DNA from: Macrotrachela quadricornifera
Taxonomy: Eukaryota > Rotifera > Eurotatoria > Philodinida > Philodinidae
Assembly (NCBI GenBank): GCA_022393335.1
Contig: JAJEKB010020807.1
Location: 224,873 to 288,872 of the forward strand
Length of the DNA stretch: 64,000 bases
Direction of reading: 5' to 3'
Position numbers and translations under genes: made by a program. Each line of letters starts with the position of its first letter. Within the stretch, counting starts at the first letter, position 1. This document shows, one piece after another, positions 23,212 through 35,252 of this stretch. The notes under the pieces were generated by a model that had not been told where the DNA came from, did not search any database, and was given only the letters and a program-made list of their open reading frames with translations.

Positions 23212-24805
23212 GATATTCCTTAAGGCCCCTATCGCCCCGAAAAAATGTCAATTTTCGTCAAGAATTTCGAAATTGAGATTAATGCATCGGAAGATAGGCC
23301 ATGTTCAGATCTTTTAAAAACAATATGAATTTCGTTTTTGGCATCTCGTTTCTAGCAAGATTTCTGCGATGTATTACTTGAAAAACAGGCTATTTTTGAA
23401 AAAAAACGAAAAATAATTTTTATTTTTTCTCAGTTTATGAGTTTTTAATCTTTTGTTCAAGATTTCTCGATTCAGGCTCGTGCAACATGTTTAAATGTTT
23501 TGTTAGAAAGAACACACGAAAATGCAGGACACTATAGAGTCATTTTTTTTTAAATTAAGCTTTATTTTTACTACATTGACAGGCACTTATGTAACTAAAC
23601 ACCCATTTTTGGCGCGTTTATTGAAACATTGAACTTGTAATCGTGCTCCTCCACCACAAGAGTAAGAATATAAGAAAAGGGCTCTATGCTGTCGTGCATT
23701 TTGACATTCTCTTTCTAACAAAAAAATTAAACATGTAACACGAGCCTCGACCGAGAAATCTTGCACATAAAATGAGCTATTTTTTTACCCTTGTTTCGTT
23801 CATATCTCTGTCAAGCATCATGTTATAAAGCTGAAAATTTTACTACAGCCTCTTCATTTCAGCCTATATATACGTGCCTGGACCGAGATCGTTCTGGAGG
23901 GGTGGCGAGTCTTAATGCATTACTGAGCCTAAACTACAACACTGATAATTAAACCTTCATTGCAACAATATGAAAGGCACAAAGATAAGAATATATAATA
24001 TTCAGACGCCTACGGACATGATGAACAATTAGGAGAAAGATATGAGATGATGGATGAAAATTTGAAAAGTTAGAACAATTTTCCAGTCTAAAGAATTTAT
24101 AAATCTTGATATAATAAGAGAAAAAATACTGAATATTATTAATTGATCTGAATCCATTATGTTGTCCAGAAGTACGTACTTGATACTGGCACATGTCCAG
24201 ACTTATGTTTGACATAGGTCAAATTTTGCACTAATTCGATCTGCGTCGGTTACTGTTCAGTGTTTGAAAAATAGAAGCTATTCACTAAATTACTTCACAT
24301 TCTTATCAATCACCTAGTGTTATACGATATGAAGAGTTCGTCTATTTAAATATATTCCGTATTAAGCAGTTTGTAGGAGATATTTTATACTCGTTTGGAT
24401 TCAAAGATTTTATAAATTGTTATTTTAAAAGTTTGTTTATATGTTCGTTGATTAGATGCGTCATGTTGTGTGCATAATAATATTTTCATCCATGCTCCTA
24501 ATGTGTCTTTGTCAAAGAATTGAAGTTTCACTAATAAAAAACAATCTTTTGTAGTACAAAACACTCCTTTTTAAACTCTTGCCTCTACTTTTTTCAAAAG
24601 AATTACTCTAGAAAAAGATCAAGATGACAGGTTTTCCTAAGGTGAGACACAAAGATTTCTTTGAAGTAGTTTGTAATTATGAAAAAAATATTAGGAGATT
24701 TAATTCTTCTATGCATCTTAGAAACCAAATATATCGACGAACAGTTCCTTACTTTTGACTATTAAAATTTATTTTGATGCATCATTTATTTGTTTTATAT
24801 CGAAT
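23212..24805. other. 1.6 kb present only in duplication copy A
   Basis: Copy B has a Helitron in place of this segment. It contains a smaller inverted repeat: 23,450-23,550 against 23,672-23,775 (shared CGAGAAATCTTG and CTTTCTAACAAAA). No gene is recognised. It is either an insertion in copy A or sequence lost from copy B. Confidence 0.6.
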
Positions 24806-27349
24806 ATTGATTAGTACGTGAAAAAGAGATTACAATTTATTTAATTCTTAGCATCGATATTCAGTATAGTCTTTATCTTTATCAATGTCCAATATTCAAA
24901 CTGATAGATTATCATCAGATAAACCCTTAGATACATTTATCTCATTAAAACCTTTTCATTGGTTCTCAAAATTAATGGCAGTTATTTCATCAAGAATCTA
25001 TTGTTAATATAAAATAGAATACATAAACCATCTGATCTTTATAAGAGAAAAATCGAAAAGAAAATGCATTTGTACAAAAATAACAGAACAAATATTTCGA
25101 CACTATCGCCATGATAGACTATATTTATTATTACTGCAGTAAAGGTCAAAGTCACATTAATTATGTCATTGAACAGTTTGCAATACAGCGTTCTTGTAAG
25201 TCATATTTACTTGAAGAACGATCAGTTCATTAATATCTGTTTGAAGATTTATTCCCGACAGTTTTTCTACACTCATGTTATTTTATCTAAAGTCGAAAAT
25301 CAATCAATTTTTCTATTGAAAAAACTCCACATGTGGTGAGGTAACAAAAGAAAAATTTTACAGAACGAAAACAGAATTCTTATAAATACTAGTCTAATGA
25401 GAATGAATAAGATGTGGAAGCAAATGTCACGGAACGATATCCGTACGGCATGAATATTTCTTGCTCCAATGATCTCGAACTCATGTTATAGAAGGTATGC
25501 TAATCTATGAGCAAACTTTTTAAATAATAAATTTTTTCTCTAAAAATGAAGACTTTAATCATTTTATCAAATCTTGATCTCAAAATAATGAAAATGTTTC
25601 ATATAAACAAGTCGATAATGGCTTGCCGATTGGCGTATTATTCAACTCTTGTAATTAGAGAATAAAAATAATATTGAAACTGCAAAATTTCAGTAAAAAA
25701 GATGTTTAAATTTTATTTTGATAAAGTTTTAAGATACACATTTCGATGAATATGTCACTAAAAACACATTAGAGATTAAAATCGAATCAAATCAGAACGT
25801 TTTGATTAACTCTAAAATTTGAAGAGCAAAATTCAGTTTTCATATGGTTGATATTCTCTGTATTTTATGATTTTTCAAATTGTATCGGTTTGTTCGTGTA
25901 AAAAGTCGACTAGTTCAACTAATGATTGCTTTTTTATTAAAAATGTCAGCTTCTGTTCATCTATTTGAATATTATTATTTTCGGCATATCCTGATTCACC
26001 AAATAAGTTGATGACTGATTTTTGAATATTTGAGTTCAAAAATAAATATTAAGATGTTAATTCTAATTGAATTACTGTAGAATTGATCTAACTTTTCGAA
26101 AAAAAAATTTTTTTTTTGAATGATTTCATTTTCAAAAAAATCGAATGTTTTTACTGAGGTGAATGTTTTATTTTTGAAATCATTACGAGTGACGATATGT
26201 TTAAAAAGAACTTTGTAGAAAAATATTATTCGATAGGATAACAAATCATGTACACAATAAATCTTGTCTATTATATGCCACTAAAGATTAAATTTCTCTT
26301 TTCTAGATCGATATAAAAATAAACAAAATCAAATTAAATTTTCATTTAGAAAATAAAATAATCTTAAAATGATAAAATTGCAGGTTCTGATTATCCTTAT
26401 ATATAATTTATTTTACTTTTGTAACTGCGGAACATTACCAGCTTCACAACTAGCTGAACAAACATTAATAACAACATTATTAAATGGTTATAATAAAAAC
26501 ATAAGGCCAGAGGATCAAGTATCTGTTGACATAACTGCTACATTACTACAAATCATAGGTATAGATGAAAAACAACAAATAATGACATCAAGTACATTTA
26601 TTTCACAAACCTGGTTTGATGATCGATTATCATGGGCACCAAATGCTTCAAATAATACTATTGAAGTAGTTATGTTACCAGTTAAAAGTTTGTGGATACC
26701 AGATACAATGATATTAAATTCAGCAGATGCAAGTGGTTATCTCACAGTTGGTGATTATAGTTTAGCATCTGTTTATTATACAGGTCAAGTTTATATGATA
26801 TTACCAGCATTAACAATAAGAACAAGATGTAATTTCAATGTCGGAATGTTTCCATTTGATAAACAAATGTGTAGTATTAATTTAACATCATGGAGTCAAG
26901 GAGAAAATAGAATTCTTTATACAGAAAATGATAGTATAGTTATTGATACTAGTGGATATATTGAACATCCTTTATGGGAATTAAATGGAACAGATATGGC
27001 TGTTATTCGAGCAGGAGATAGAGCACCATATGAAGATACTTATAATGCTGTTATATCCGTACAATTATATTTTAAAAGAAAACCATTATTTTTTATCATG
27101 AATGGAATATTTGCATGTTTAATTTTAAATTGTGTCACTTTATTATCATTTGCATTAGCTTTTGGAATGCAAGTTGGTCTATGTAAGAATATTTTATTTG
27201 GTTTAATATTAGATAGAATTTCGAAATAAAATATTCTTATTTATATTTTAGGTATGACATGTTTTATGACATATTCTGTTTATTCATTAAATTTTACCAA
27301 TCTGTTTCCACAACAATCTCAATATTTAATGATGATAACATTATATTTT
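24806..27349. repeat. Segmental duplication, copy A, second block
   Basis: The block aligns with 60,716-64,000 from TATTGATTAGTACG through the receptor gene, as far as the window allows. Differences include about 260 bp near 24,870-25,135 missing from copy B, about 115 bp near 61,130-61,260 found only in copy B, and about 850 bp at 61,855-62,707 found only in copy B. Confidence 0.85.
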
Positions 27350-28257
27350 ATGTTATCAATTTTTTGGACATTATTATCATTGGGATGGTTTGTTCTCTAT
27401 AATTATTATACAACAAAATCTGAAATGCCAAAGCCACTTTATGCTTTTTGTGGATTATTACAAAAAGTATTTTTTTGTTGCTTTCCACGACCAAAGAAAG
27501 ATGAAAAGAAATATACTAGTATTGAAAATGGTAAGTTTAATAAATATCAGGATAAACAAATTACGAGAGCACTAATGATTAAAAAAATCAGATGTTTGTT
27601 GCCAGAATCCTGTTTGAGTTTTGTCTGGAGATTCTACGAAGTATTTCTGAAACTTTTTTTTTTCATAAATATTCTTCAGGAGTGTTCTGAGCGAGAAAAA
27701 GAATCTAGGGATGATCTTTCTCCAATAATCGGAAGCTAACATTTGGACATCGATAGAAAATATGATAGTTGCATGGTAAAATAAAGATATCAGTTGGTTT
27801 CTTTTTACTGAAAATCAATGCTGAAATAATATTTTTTGCTAAAATCTTTTGTTTGGCGCCGGTTGCATTAAGTTTTTACTAGATGAAAAATTGTTACATT
27901 TTAGGTGATCTGACTAAAATTAAAGCTAAACGTAAGAGAATTCTCCTTCCTCCAATCGTGTATGTATCTGAATCCACTTCACATCCTTCTACTTCTGAAA
28001 CCTCCGCACCAGACAAGAATATGGAAACGACAACATCTGAAAATATTAATGAAACAAAGGAGGAACAGAAACCAAAATGCAACTTCTGCAATAGATGTAA
28101 TTCATGTCAAGCTTCTGTGGATAAAGATAAAGACAAAGGAAAAAACAAAAAAGAAATTGAAGAGAAATGCAATGCATTAAATTATTTCGTCTTTATTTGT
28201 ATATTTTTATGTATGTTTATTTCTGATTTGGTTGTATGGTTATTAATGGCAAGATGA
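26369..28257 (+). CDS. Cys-loop ligand-gated ion channel subunit (nicotinic-receptor type), 481 aa
   Basis: Exons are 26369-27182, 27252-27530 and 27905-28257; introns are 69 and 374 bp and phases match. The product has a signal peptide (residues 1-20), a ligand-binding domain with WFDDRLSW (82-89) and SLWIPD (107-112), and a canonical Cys-loop with 13 residues between Cys154 and Cys168. TM1 follows at about 248-265, then TM2 and TM3 in exon 2, a long variable M3-M4 loop rich in Lys, Ser/Thr and Cys, and TM4 at the extreme C-terminus (FVFICIFLCMFISDLVVWLL). The vicinal cysteine pair of nicotinic alpha subunits is missing, so it is a non-alpha-like subunit. By hand alignment the TM2 Glu that forms the intermediate charge ring is Met and 9' Leu is Met, so conductance or selectivity may differ. 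The frame is complete and a near-identical paralogue starts at 63,020. The ligand is unknown. Confidence 0.88.
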
Positions 28258-29430
28258 AAAACAACTTCAACTTCTTTCTTTAACTTTAATATTTTCTCAA
28301 TTATTATTAAAACATATAATGCGTCGATCATTGAGTTTCGTTTGACTAAATATCCTGAACAGGAATTATAGAGAAATTAACATTGTATTATCAAAAAGAA
28401 CTCATACTCGAGATCGCGCGATACATTTGGAACTCTTGTTATTATCGCTTTAGACCTATCTCTAAAGACGTTTCTTAATTAAATCTATTAAAGTAACTTC
28501 TCATCGATTGTGGTCACTCTCTCTGACGAGATGCTACTTTTGATTCCTCATTTTTATGTTCTCTTGGTGTGTATCTACATATCACTAATAATGCTCACGA
28601 TTTCGATCAAAACTGAAATGCATTCAGAATATTGAAAACTCCTGCAGATTTCCATTTTATAAAATAATTAACCCTTTCGTGGCGATATTACATTTTATAA
28701 AAAGTTTGTTTATTTGACATTTGGCAGTTATAGTGCTCTTTGTTACTGCTGGAAGTCCTAGCAGCCACCTGACTCTATCGTTTATAATATAGCTTTTATT
28801 AGAAGTCTTGTAATGTATGATAGAGGCCTGAAAAAGAGTACAATGAATAGGCTAATATTTCATTTCCTGTACTCGTGACTCGTTTTTTGCTTCCAGTTCT
28901 GGACCACGAATGGTGTAGCTGTAGGCAAAGCAAGGTCTTCAGCTGACAGTAGGGTGTCCACTTTTGACGAAAAATGTGGTGCTGTAATAAGCATAAGCAA
29001 TCGAAAAGGAGCAGTATTTTCTTCATTTTTTTAGCTTATATAGCACACATGCATTGCAAAGTGAAATATCGAATAAACAGATTTGATATCCGATCAGTGG
29101 AGATTGATATTAATCACAGAAAGTGTTGATAAAATTTCAAGGGAACTATATCAAAGCTTATTAATAATAGAAAGTTAAAATAAAGTATTTTCAACAAAAC
29201 GAGTCATAAATTTTAAGTTCATTCTCACTGTGATATGAGTTCATCATACGTTAACCAAGCTTATACGATTGCCACACATCTAGTATTAAAAATAACTTTC
29301 ATGAAAAATCTATATCGCACATGAAATCTAGCTCCGCTTTTCTAGGAAGTGCTCGGGATAATGGGGTTAACTTTAATAATGCATTACAGAAATATTTCAC
29401 ATATTTTTTCCGTATAAAGATCAATTATAT
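28258..29430. other. Intergenic, with one piggyBac-like terminus
   Basis: No gene is recognised. TTAACCCTTTCGTGGCG at 28,668-28,684 looks like a piggyBac-type terminus next to its TTAA target, but no matching right end was found, so the element is solo or decayed. A 75-codon minus-strand frame at 28,799-29,026 has no support. Confidence 0.35.
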
Positions 29431-29431
29431 A

Positions 29432-29990
29432 CAAGTAACGTTCGTCACTTCGACTCACTTAACCCTCAACTGAATGAAGAAAAGTGGTAATGTCTCTCCC
29501 TACTCTATTTTTCATTTTCATTCTCTACATAACACGAAGTAGAAACACGTATCATTTAAGATTTTTATACTATTCTAAAACTATCATTATAGAATAAAAT
29601 TCAACAAGGTAGCGCTCAACCTGTAGATTGGTTGACCATTTTCTCAAAGAAATATTGCATTCCTACATTTAAGTAAAGTTTGTCCGATCATGTTAGATAT
29701 TTCAAACTTTGATTCCATATAGAATCATAAGAATATAAAACTCTTTCAATTAGTTCTCAGTTTATTAAACAGAAATTTTGCTTAAAGAACACATAATTTG
29801 ATAGGCTTAGCTCCTTAGTATGATCCCGATCATTTAATAGTAACGGCATTGGTTTAAACTGCTAAGAATCAATTTATAACTGATTCATGTGAGTCTATAC
29901 TAAAGCAAAATTTTCGCGATCAATTACGGGAACGGCTAGTCGTTCGTCGGCGCCCCTACGGGGCGCCACTCACGGCTAGCTGTTCCACCG
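29432..29990. repeat. Dispersed repeat with GC-rich palindrome, copy 1
   Basis: The head ACAAGTAACGTTCGTC at 29,432, followed by CTTAACCCTCAACTGAATG, recurs at 41,092. The tail is the 58-nt palindrome at 29,929-29,986. Copy 2 keeps the same order in a slightly shorter span (41,092-41,505). There is no coding sequence. The similarity runs across the TTAA, so that TTAA is not an insertion boundary. Confidence 0.6.
29929..29986. repeat. GC-rich double-stem palindrome, copy 1
   Basis: An outer stem GGAACGGCTAG pairs with CTAGCTGTTCC (11 pairs with one G-T), enclosing an inner perfect stem GGCGCCCC-TAC-GGGGCGCC. The GC content stands out sharply from the flanks. Related copies are at 30,278-30,335, 30,614-30,672 and 41,442-41,501. 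Confidence 0.8.
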
Positions 29991-30277
29991 GCCAGGTTTC
30001 ATTGAGCAGATGATAATTCATAGTTCTCATTTGCCTTTTACACGTTTCAATTATTTCAGGAAACTAATCAAATCGTCATAAAATGCACCCATTAGTTGAC
30101 TTCTAATATCACACAATGACTCCAGCCCCATTTTGCATCTGAGACAAAACTGCATGTTTTCAATATGTTGCCATTCTGCTCATACCGTTACCACGAATGT
30201 CACGTAGTATGCAACAAATCCTGTGAGATATTTTTCTATATCTCTATTGGAGCACAACTCCTATGCCTAACTACAGA

Positions 30278-30335
30278 GGGACAGCTAGTCGTTCCTTAGC
30301 GCCTCAGAGGAGCGCCACTCACGGCTAACTGTTCC
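30278..30335. repeat. GC-rich double-stem palindrome, copy 2
   Basis: GGGACAGCTAG ... CTAACTGTTCC with an inner GCGCCTC-AGA-GGAGCGC stem. The length matches copy 1, and the outer stem is largely kept through G-T pairs although the sequence differs. Confidence 0.7.
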
Positions 30336-30613
30336 ATGCATCAAACTTTATAGGGTAGCGAAGCTTTACCTTCTAACTACTATATTCTGCTATTATTCGC
30401 TTCTCTCAAAATGATCACTGGTTTCCCTTAGAATAGGTAACTACAATACAGTATTGTTCCCAAACTTCAAGCACTGAAACCATTTACCTATTCTTTGGTA
30501 GCCCAGTATTCCGCTCAATTCCGATCACGATTGGAACTCCGAGATAATGCGTTCCATAAAACTCTCATAATTCTTTAAGTTTTCTTTGAAACATAAATTT
30601 TGTAGCTGTTAGA

Positions 30614-30672
30614 GAGAACGGCTAGCTGTCCGTCGGCGCCCCTCCGACGTGTCACTCAGGGCTACCCGTTTC
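30614..30672. repeat. GC-rich double-stem palindrome, copy 3 (degenerate)
   Basis: AGAACGGCTAGCTGTCCG then TCGGCGCCCCTCCGA, closing with GGGCTACCCGTTTC. The inner stem has rearranged to TCGG-CGCCCCT-CCGA and the outer stem is weaker. It lies about 335 bp after copy 2, which itself lies about 350 bp after copy 1. Confidence 0.6.
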
Positions 30673-30859
30673 ATGTATCAATCTTTTTTCTCAACTGACA
30701 ATTATTTTTCTACTATTCAGCTTTCTAGTGTTATAGACAAAAATAATATAACAGCAAGTAAAGTCGATTCAAGTCCTCGACGTCAATTACTTTTGATCGG
30801 ATTTTATAAAAAAAATTCCTTTGTTAAAAAATCATTAATCTCAAAAAAGTTTTAAAAAA

Positions 30860-32470
30860 CTGGCATCACCAATCTATTCCTCGACCCCGGTTACTTTGGT
30901 CAAACTTAGTAAAAAACTATTATGTTCTTTAAAATTCATATTTTAAGCAAAACAAAATTATTTGAAAAAATTGAAAAACTAATAATGCCATTCGATTCCC
31001 TGATCCTGAAGGATCTTTGATCAAACTTTATAAAAAATCATTATTTTCTTTAAAAAAGTCTTTTATGACGTAAAAAATTCATTTGGAAATTTTAAAAAAT
31101 TAATATGCCACTCAATTTCCCGATTCGGAAAACCTTTGGTCAAACGTAAGCCGTCGAGTTGGCCTTAAAGTTGCGATTCTTCGATCGATTTTTTTACGAA
31201 CAGGTTTTTTTGACCTTTGATCCCGACGACCAGCCAGCAAGCAAACTGTTTTTTTTTTCATATGACCCTCCCATCAGTCGAGAGAATATCTTTTGTGAAA
31301 AATTATTAATCATAATCACAAAAAATTTTGAAAAACTAATGTCAGATTCGAATTCCTCAACCTCGACATCATTTGCGTCAAACAAATACTTTTTAGATCG
31401 GACCTGCGACCAGCCACAGACACAGAAACTCATTTTAGTTTTTTCCTATCGTCGTCCCCTCAGTGGAAGGAATAAACGCTTATAACGAAGTTAATAATAC
31501 TATATACCTCCAATGATCACATCAGGTATTACCACCATAAGCAATGGTGTTCATCATACACCATGGTGAAACCATCGATTAGTCAAAAAATACCTCTTTT
31601 CAATAAAAAATACCGAACCTCACCAATTCCTAACATCAATTGATCGATTCAGGTACCAGCACAATCAGCAATGCTGTTGATCAAGTGTCATACCTCGGTG
31701 CCAAAAACCTTTCTCGAAAGGTTAATTTTTAAATTTTTGTGAACTTTTAGTTTTTTTTATCTCGATGTTTTTTTGACCCTGGCACAAACACACACATATC
31801 GACAAACGCATTTCACTTTTTTCCGTATCACCCTCTCTTCATTCGACGGAATAAAATTAAAATAAAAAAAGCCTTTTTTAGAAAAAAAATTATTTCGAAA
31901 AATTCAAAAACTGATAGTGCCATTCGATTCCCCGACCCCAAAAACCTTTGGTCAGACCTTAAGCGTTGAGTCGAGCGTAAAGTTTGATTCTTGGAGAGAT
32001 TTTTCTAAGAACATGTTTTTTTGACCTTTGACCCCGATGACAAACGAGCAAGTAAGCTATTTTTTTCATATGGCCCTTTCTTCAGTCGAGGGAAAAAAGC
32101 TGATTTCTGATTGGCTCATTTTTGCTGACCAACGGTCAGTCAGATCTGAAATCTGGCTTCAGTTTTGGATTTCTGAGCATCGATAACCTATAATAAACTT
32201 TTATCAAAAGTCCAGAAAACCGTAATATAAAAAAGCTGATTTCTGATTGGTCCATTTTTGCTGACCAGTAGTCAGGCAGATCTAAAATCTGACTTCAATT
32301 TTGGGTTACTGCACATTGATATTCTTTAGCAAAATTTTAGCAAAAGTTAACAAAAACCTATACATATGTAGAAGTTCTAAGCCTATGTTTTTTTGACCTG
32401 CGACAAGCAAACAAACTATTTTTTTTCGTATGATCCGCCCTTCAGTCGAGGGAACAACCTTAGAAAAAAG
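30860..32470. repeat. Complex tandem-repeat array
   Basis: At least three repeat units are interleaved. Unit 1 (about 120-130 bp; TGCCATTCGATTCCC ... CCTTTGGTCAAAC) recurs at about 30,867, 30,985, 31,110, 31,335 and 31,905. Unit 2 (TTTTTTGACCTTTGA ... GAGCAAGTAAGCT ... TCAGTCGAGGGAA) recurs at about 31,207, 31,395, 31,768, 32,021 and 32,387. Unit 3 (GCTGATTTCTGATTGG ... GCTGACCA) occurs twice in tandem at 32,099 and 32,231. Open frames in this region (for example 31,159-31,485) are products of repeat composition and are not called as genes. Confidence 0.7.
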
Positions 32471-32479
32471 AACTTACAC

Positions 32480-34720
32480 ACTTTTCAAACGGAAAAGTGA
32501 TGATAAAAATTATCACAAGAATCATCTGAAATTCATTCATGACCATGGACTATTTAGAAAAAAAAGATGAAGGTGGCAAGCCTAGACTGAGTTCAACAGC
32601 AAACTCACTGAAAACGGACTCTAATTTTCAGAAGATGGCGATGTAAGTATTAAAAGAGATTATTTACAATGAATGATCAAAAATGGGAGCAACAGATCAT
32701 CAAAACAAAACATTCATGTGGCACCTACTTCGTTTTTCTTTTCGAATGACAGTGCCGATAGTTGGCACCTCTATATATACCCTCATGACGGCAGGCCTGT
32801 CGTCGAGTCACCATGCGTGGGCGGATGCTCATTTATGCTCACTTTTACGTGAGCAAATGTACAAGATTTTTCATTTGTAATGATCGAATGCAGGTGCTTA
32901 TCAACGATAAAATAGTATCAATGGACCTCGTCTATTCTGACATATTCCGACAGACTCTTATACTTGTGATTTATAAATTTTTGCTGTGAAATCAAGTGTC
33001 ATTTAATCTGGCAGATTCTGATAACTGATGATGACCAGAAAGACTTAGACTAGGTCGGATACAAGCAGATTCTATGATCGGATCTGACCGGTTTCGGCTA
33101 TGTGAACCCAGTCGGAATTTAGTGGATCCAGTCGACGAATGTCACCGAAAATTCGTGTAGGTTACCGGAACATGTCGAAATTGAAACACCAGGATCCGAT
33201 CATTATGTATCATCGGATTTTCAACCCGCCCGACAGGTTCCGATCCCGTGAGTTAGCCCTGGGATGAAAAGTGTTGAGTTTTTGTACCATTGTGTAAACT
33301 AAATTATTACTAGTAGGATCAAAAGACCGGCTTGAAAGTCATTGTCTTATATAATTCGATGCGTTTTCATCTGTTCTTTGCAACGGTGAAAACCGCAGCT
33401 CTCTATCATGTTCCCATCAAAAGTAGACAAGATCTCAACGATTAAATGAACAAGTTCCGAATTTTTTTCGGCCAAAGATTTTTTTAGTTCGGTGCTACGC
33501 ATTGTACAAAGAAAAGTACTAAAAAAACACTTTCCCAAATCATGGTACGTTTCCCATGGATTCACCCACATATTATATTAAATTATACAATATGGTAATT
33601 TTTTGTGAACTACTTCAACAGAATAAACAAAACAAGTTTTGATAGAAAAAAAATGTCTTTCTTCTTTATTTTTATTTTATAAAGAATAAAGGCTTTTTAA
33701 TTTCTTTAATTTTATCCTTTATTATAAAGAAAAATAAAATAAAGTAACACCCCTAGCCGAAAGACTAGCTTCTATTAACAATTTGTGGCGATAGGGAAGA
33801 AGAAACGCTTCCTATTCTCCGTTTCTGTGTGAGATGACAGAATTAGAAAAAGAATAACGCATGGTTGGACTAAAATAAAAAAAGAGCGACACATCAAATT
33901 AGAATCTTCTTAGCTAGCAGTGTCACGTTCCTTATTATAATGAGAAACATGACAATGCAAGTTATAAAAATTCTACTTTCAAATTTCGCTCGTTTGGCTC
34001 TATCTACAAGTATGCTGTTGAAGCCGACTTTGTCTAATGATAGATTAAACATGTTTGACTTGAAAGACGCACTTCTAGATAAAACAGTTGCATTTCCCAT
34101 GCAAATACAAAAAAAGATCTCTGTGACGTTGTGAAATCAAGTCTATGTTGAATAATGACAAATCCTATTTTAGCACATAATTACAACTAGACTTTTTTAC
34201 AAGTTTCACAAAAAATTAGTGATCGAACTTCCAATACATTTCTGTTAATCTATGTAACTCGTTGTGCAAGAGAATAGGATGATATATCGTTTTTAAAGAA
34301 AGCTAGGAATATTGCTTCTTGTTAATTCCTCGTTCCTGATGGCTATTTTCATACTTACACGGAAAGAACATAAATGAAAATCCACAATGTATCACGTGAT
34401 ATAATTAAAAGAATCACAACTTGGAATTAATATTTCAATGACTTAAATTCTCACGCTTCTTTTTAGACATCAACTAACAATAGAAAAATGTATGAGTGAA
34501 AAAAGAATCTTTGTTTTATCAAACAAATCAACAGATAGACATCCCTAATATCAGAAGACGTATCGTTTCATCGATAATGAAAACGTCTATTTTCATCACA
34601 CAATGATGACTAGCCGATCAATTTTCTAAGAACGTTCAAATCAACTTTTTCCGGACCACATATTGTAGACAACAGTAAAGCGTTTACAAAAAAGGATGGG
34701 TTCTTTTTGTCTCTATCGAA
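32480..34720. other. Intergenic, no gene recognised
   Basis: Mixed composition. At 33,040-33,255 there is a locally GC-richer stretch ending in CCGTGAGTTAGCCCTGG, which resembles a hAT-type terminus in reverse, but no partner end or target-site duplication was found. Short frames on both strands have no support. Confidence 0.4.
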
Positions 34721-34908
34721 TTTCTGTCAGGATATCAAAAAGATTATTTATGCTAAAGAAATGCGCTAAACAACCGAACTGTCGAGATGAAAGCTTCGGT
34801 GATGCTCAATCTCATTTCTGTCAGAATATCAAAAAGATTATTTATGCTAAAGAAATGCGCTAAACAATCTAACTGTCGAGATGAAAGCTTCGGTGATGCT
34901 CAATCTCA
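34721..34908. repeat. 94-bp tandem duplication
   Basis: Two nearly identical 94-bp units (34,721-34,814 and 34,815-34,908) differ at only a few positions, with a partial third start (TTTCTC) after them. The unit begins TTTCTGTCAG and ends GATGCTCAATCTCA. It is recent, and no coding role is evident. Confidence 0.85.
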
Positions 34909-35252
34909 TTTCTCGCTATCGAGTAGTCTTGCATTGAGATTATTATGACTGAACCAGATCCGTCCGCTGAAGTTATTTTTCTGGACATCAGCAGCTATGC
35001 ACAACCAATGGATGTGATATTTAATGAAAGCTGAATTCAAAAAGTTTGTGAGATGACATAGTTCAATATTGAAAGGGTTGCTTAACAACTACATACGCAT
35101 TAATTTACTTTCTTGATTTAGAAACAAGCGTCACTTCTGCGTGTCGATATAATTAGATCGAGAGAACACGGATTGTCTTTGAACAACTCTCACAATTAAA
35201 TACTTTGCTTTTCCAACAGTTACTTCTTACTCTGACTGCCAGTTATATAGAA

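Noticed and set aside
29363..29471. TTAA-adjacent GGGTTAA and TTAACCCT as the ends of a piggyBac element
   Set aside because: The two ends are not inverted copies of each other, and the second lies inside a dispersed repeat whose similarity continues across the TTAA.
31159..31485. Plus-strand 108-codon frame and its minus-strand shadow at 31,194-31,433
   Set aside because: Both are made of tandem-repeat units and would not be expected to encode a stable protein.
33040..33255. hAT-type terminus (CCGTGAGTTAGCCCTGG read in reverse)
   Set aside because: No partner terminus and no 8-bp duplication were found, so one end-like match is not enough.
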